From the NCBI GenBank assembly GCA_946807835.1, contig OX327711.1, positions 10,327,501 to 10,391,500 on the forward strand: a stretch of 64,000 nucleotides of DNA, given 5' to 3'. Below are positions 63,537 through 64,000 of the stretch, piece after piece (within the stretch, counting starts at the first letter, position 1; the number at the start of each line of letters is the position of its first letter). The position numbers and the translations under genes were made by a program. The DNA comes from Ailanthus altissimus (lineage: Eukaryota > Streptophyta > Magnoliopsida > Sapindales > Simaroubaceae). The notes below the pieces were generated by a model, which searched no databases, was not told the DNA's origin, and saw nothing but the letters and a program-made list of their open reading frames with translations.

Positions 63537-63835
63537 ATCTTAAAACTAATACATGCTGATATTTATAAATTATTTCCTACAACTTTTTTGAATGACCAAT
63601 AGTATTTTATTAAGTTTGTTGATGACTATTCTCATTATGGGTACCTTTACTTGGTTCATAAGAAGTCTCAATCTCTAGACATGTTTAAAATTTTCAAAGC
63701 TAAAGTTGAAAATCAACTTGATAAGAAAATTAAAGCTATCAAATTTGACCTTAGTGGTGAATACTATTGCAGATATGATGGATCAGGTGAACAACATCTA
63801 GGTGTTGTATGATTTCTATGTTAAGCATAAGTGTA
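63537..63835 (+). pseudogene. Element F integrase core, right of the solo LTR
   Basis: FVDDYSHYGYLYLVHKKSQS LDMFKIFKAKVENQLDKKIK AIKFDLSGEYYCRYDGSGEQ. The integrase core family, with the D-D-E aspartate of DDY present and the second block reading FDLSGEY instead of SDRGGEY. Homology ends at about 63815-63840. Confidence 0.8.
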
Positions 63836-63839
63836 TGCT

Positions 63840-64000
63840 ATTAGAAACAAGTAATAAAGTGATGAGTTGAGTGTCGATCCCACGAGAAATTGTTATTATC
63901 CTTAATCAAGTACTAAAATTATTTCTTCTCACCTTTATCTAGAAAAATAATAAATTTGAATTGTTTATGTTAAAACTAAATACTAATTCTAAAAATCAAT
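63840..64000. mobile_element. Insert of the tgtcgatcccacgag repeat family, runs off the window
   Basis: After the integrase homology ends, gagtgtcgatcccacgagaa (63870) and AT-rich DNA follow, similar in layout to the insert in element C at 33811. Family not recognised; the right end is outside the window. Confidence 0.45.

Larger units (their letters stand above)
58677..64000 (+). mobile_element. Ty1/copia retrotransposon F, 5' part, with two insertions, runs off the window
   Basis: 5' LTR, degenerate primer site, leader, gag, protease and integrase in copia order; RT and the 3' LTR are not in the window. Interrupted by a long LTR (61676-63531) and, near 63840, by a repeat of unknown class. 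All coding parts carry stops. Confidence 0.8.

Overview
The window is nuclear DNA of a eudicot plant. The evidence is short spliced exons with GT-AG introns in a very AT-rich background, nested plant LTR retrotransposons, a hAT transposon, and a fragment of plastid DNA (ycf2-ycf15). I cannot name the species. Three host loci are recognisable. All the rest is transposons, transposon debris or AT-rich intergenic DNA.

Layout. 21-1862 (+) holds the last four exons of a coatomer epsilon subunit gene (COPI vesicle coat). 3336-7664 (-) is a complete, intact ten-exon UDP-arabinose 4-epimerase gene (412 codons, Golgi type II membrane protein, cell-wall sugar supply), convergent with the first gene. 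8.8-18.3 kb is intergenic and AT-rich, with a MITE-like foldback, tandem repeats and probable LTR debris. 18328-46803 (-) is a nine-exon pentatricopeptide-repeat gene close to Arabidopsis EMB2279 (At1g30610). Nearly every exon can be found, but most carry frameshifts or stops, so I call it a pseudogene. Two of its introns have been swollen by copia retrotransposons.

Retrotransposons in the PPR locus. Element B (21389-30751, +) carries a 5-bp target duplication AGCAA and is itself split by element A (22195-27079, -; duplication TAAAC). A second cluster (about 31.5-41.7 kb) contains two copies of one LTR in opposite orientations (31522-32103 and 41122-41729) with copia fragments in both directions. 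A third element, C (33372-39244, +), sits inside it, and a 1.5-kb insert sits inside C.

46.8-64 kb. Upstream of the PPR start lie a telo-box and a cluster of TGGGCC/TGGGCT (site II) motifs. Next come a 410-bp hAT-type MITE with a perfect 8-bp target duplication and an 8.5-kb degenerate hAT transposon (49162-57687). The hAT has been hit twice: by a 3.36-kb gypsy-type solo LTR (51341-54698) that carries about 570 bp of plastid ycf2-ycf15 DNA, and by a 2.16-kb copia-like LTR (55008-57164). From 58677 to the end of the window runs another degenerate copia element, interrupted by a second copy of the 2-kb LTR (61676-63531, opposite strand) and by a repeat also found inside element C.

The host genes have no evident functional link. 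The interest lies in nesting order, plastid DNA capture and decay of a gene that is essential in Arabidopsis. All readings come from manual reading of the sequence; homology names rest on remembered family features, not on searches.
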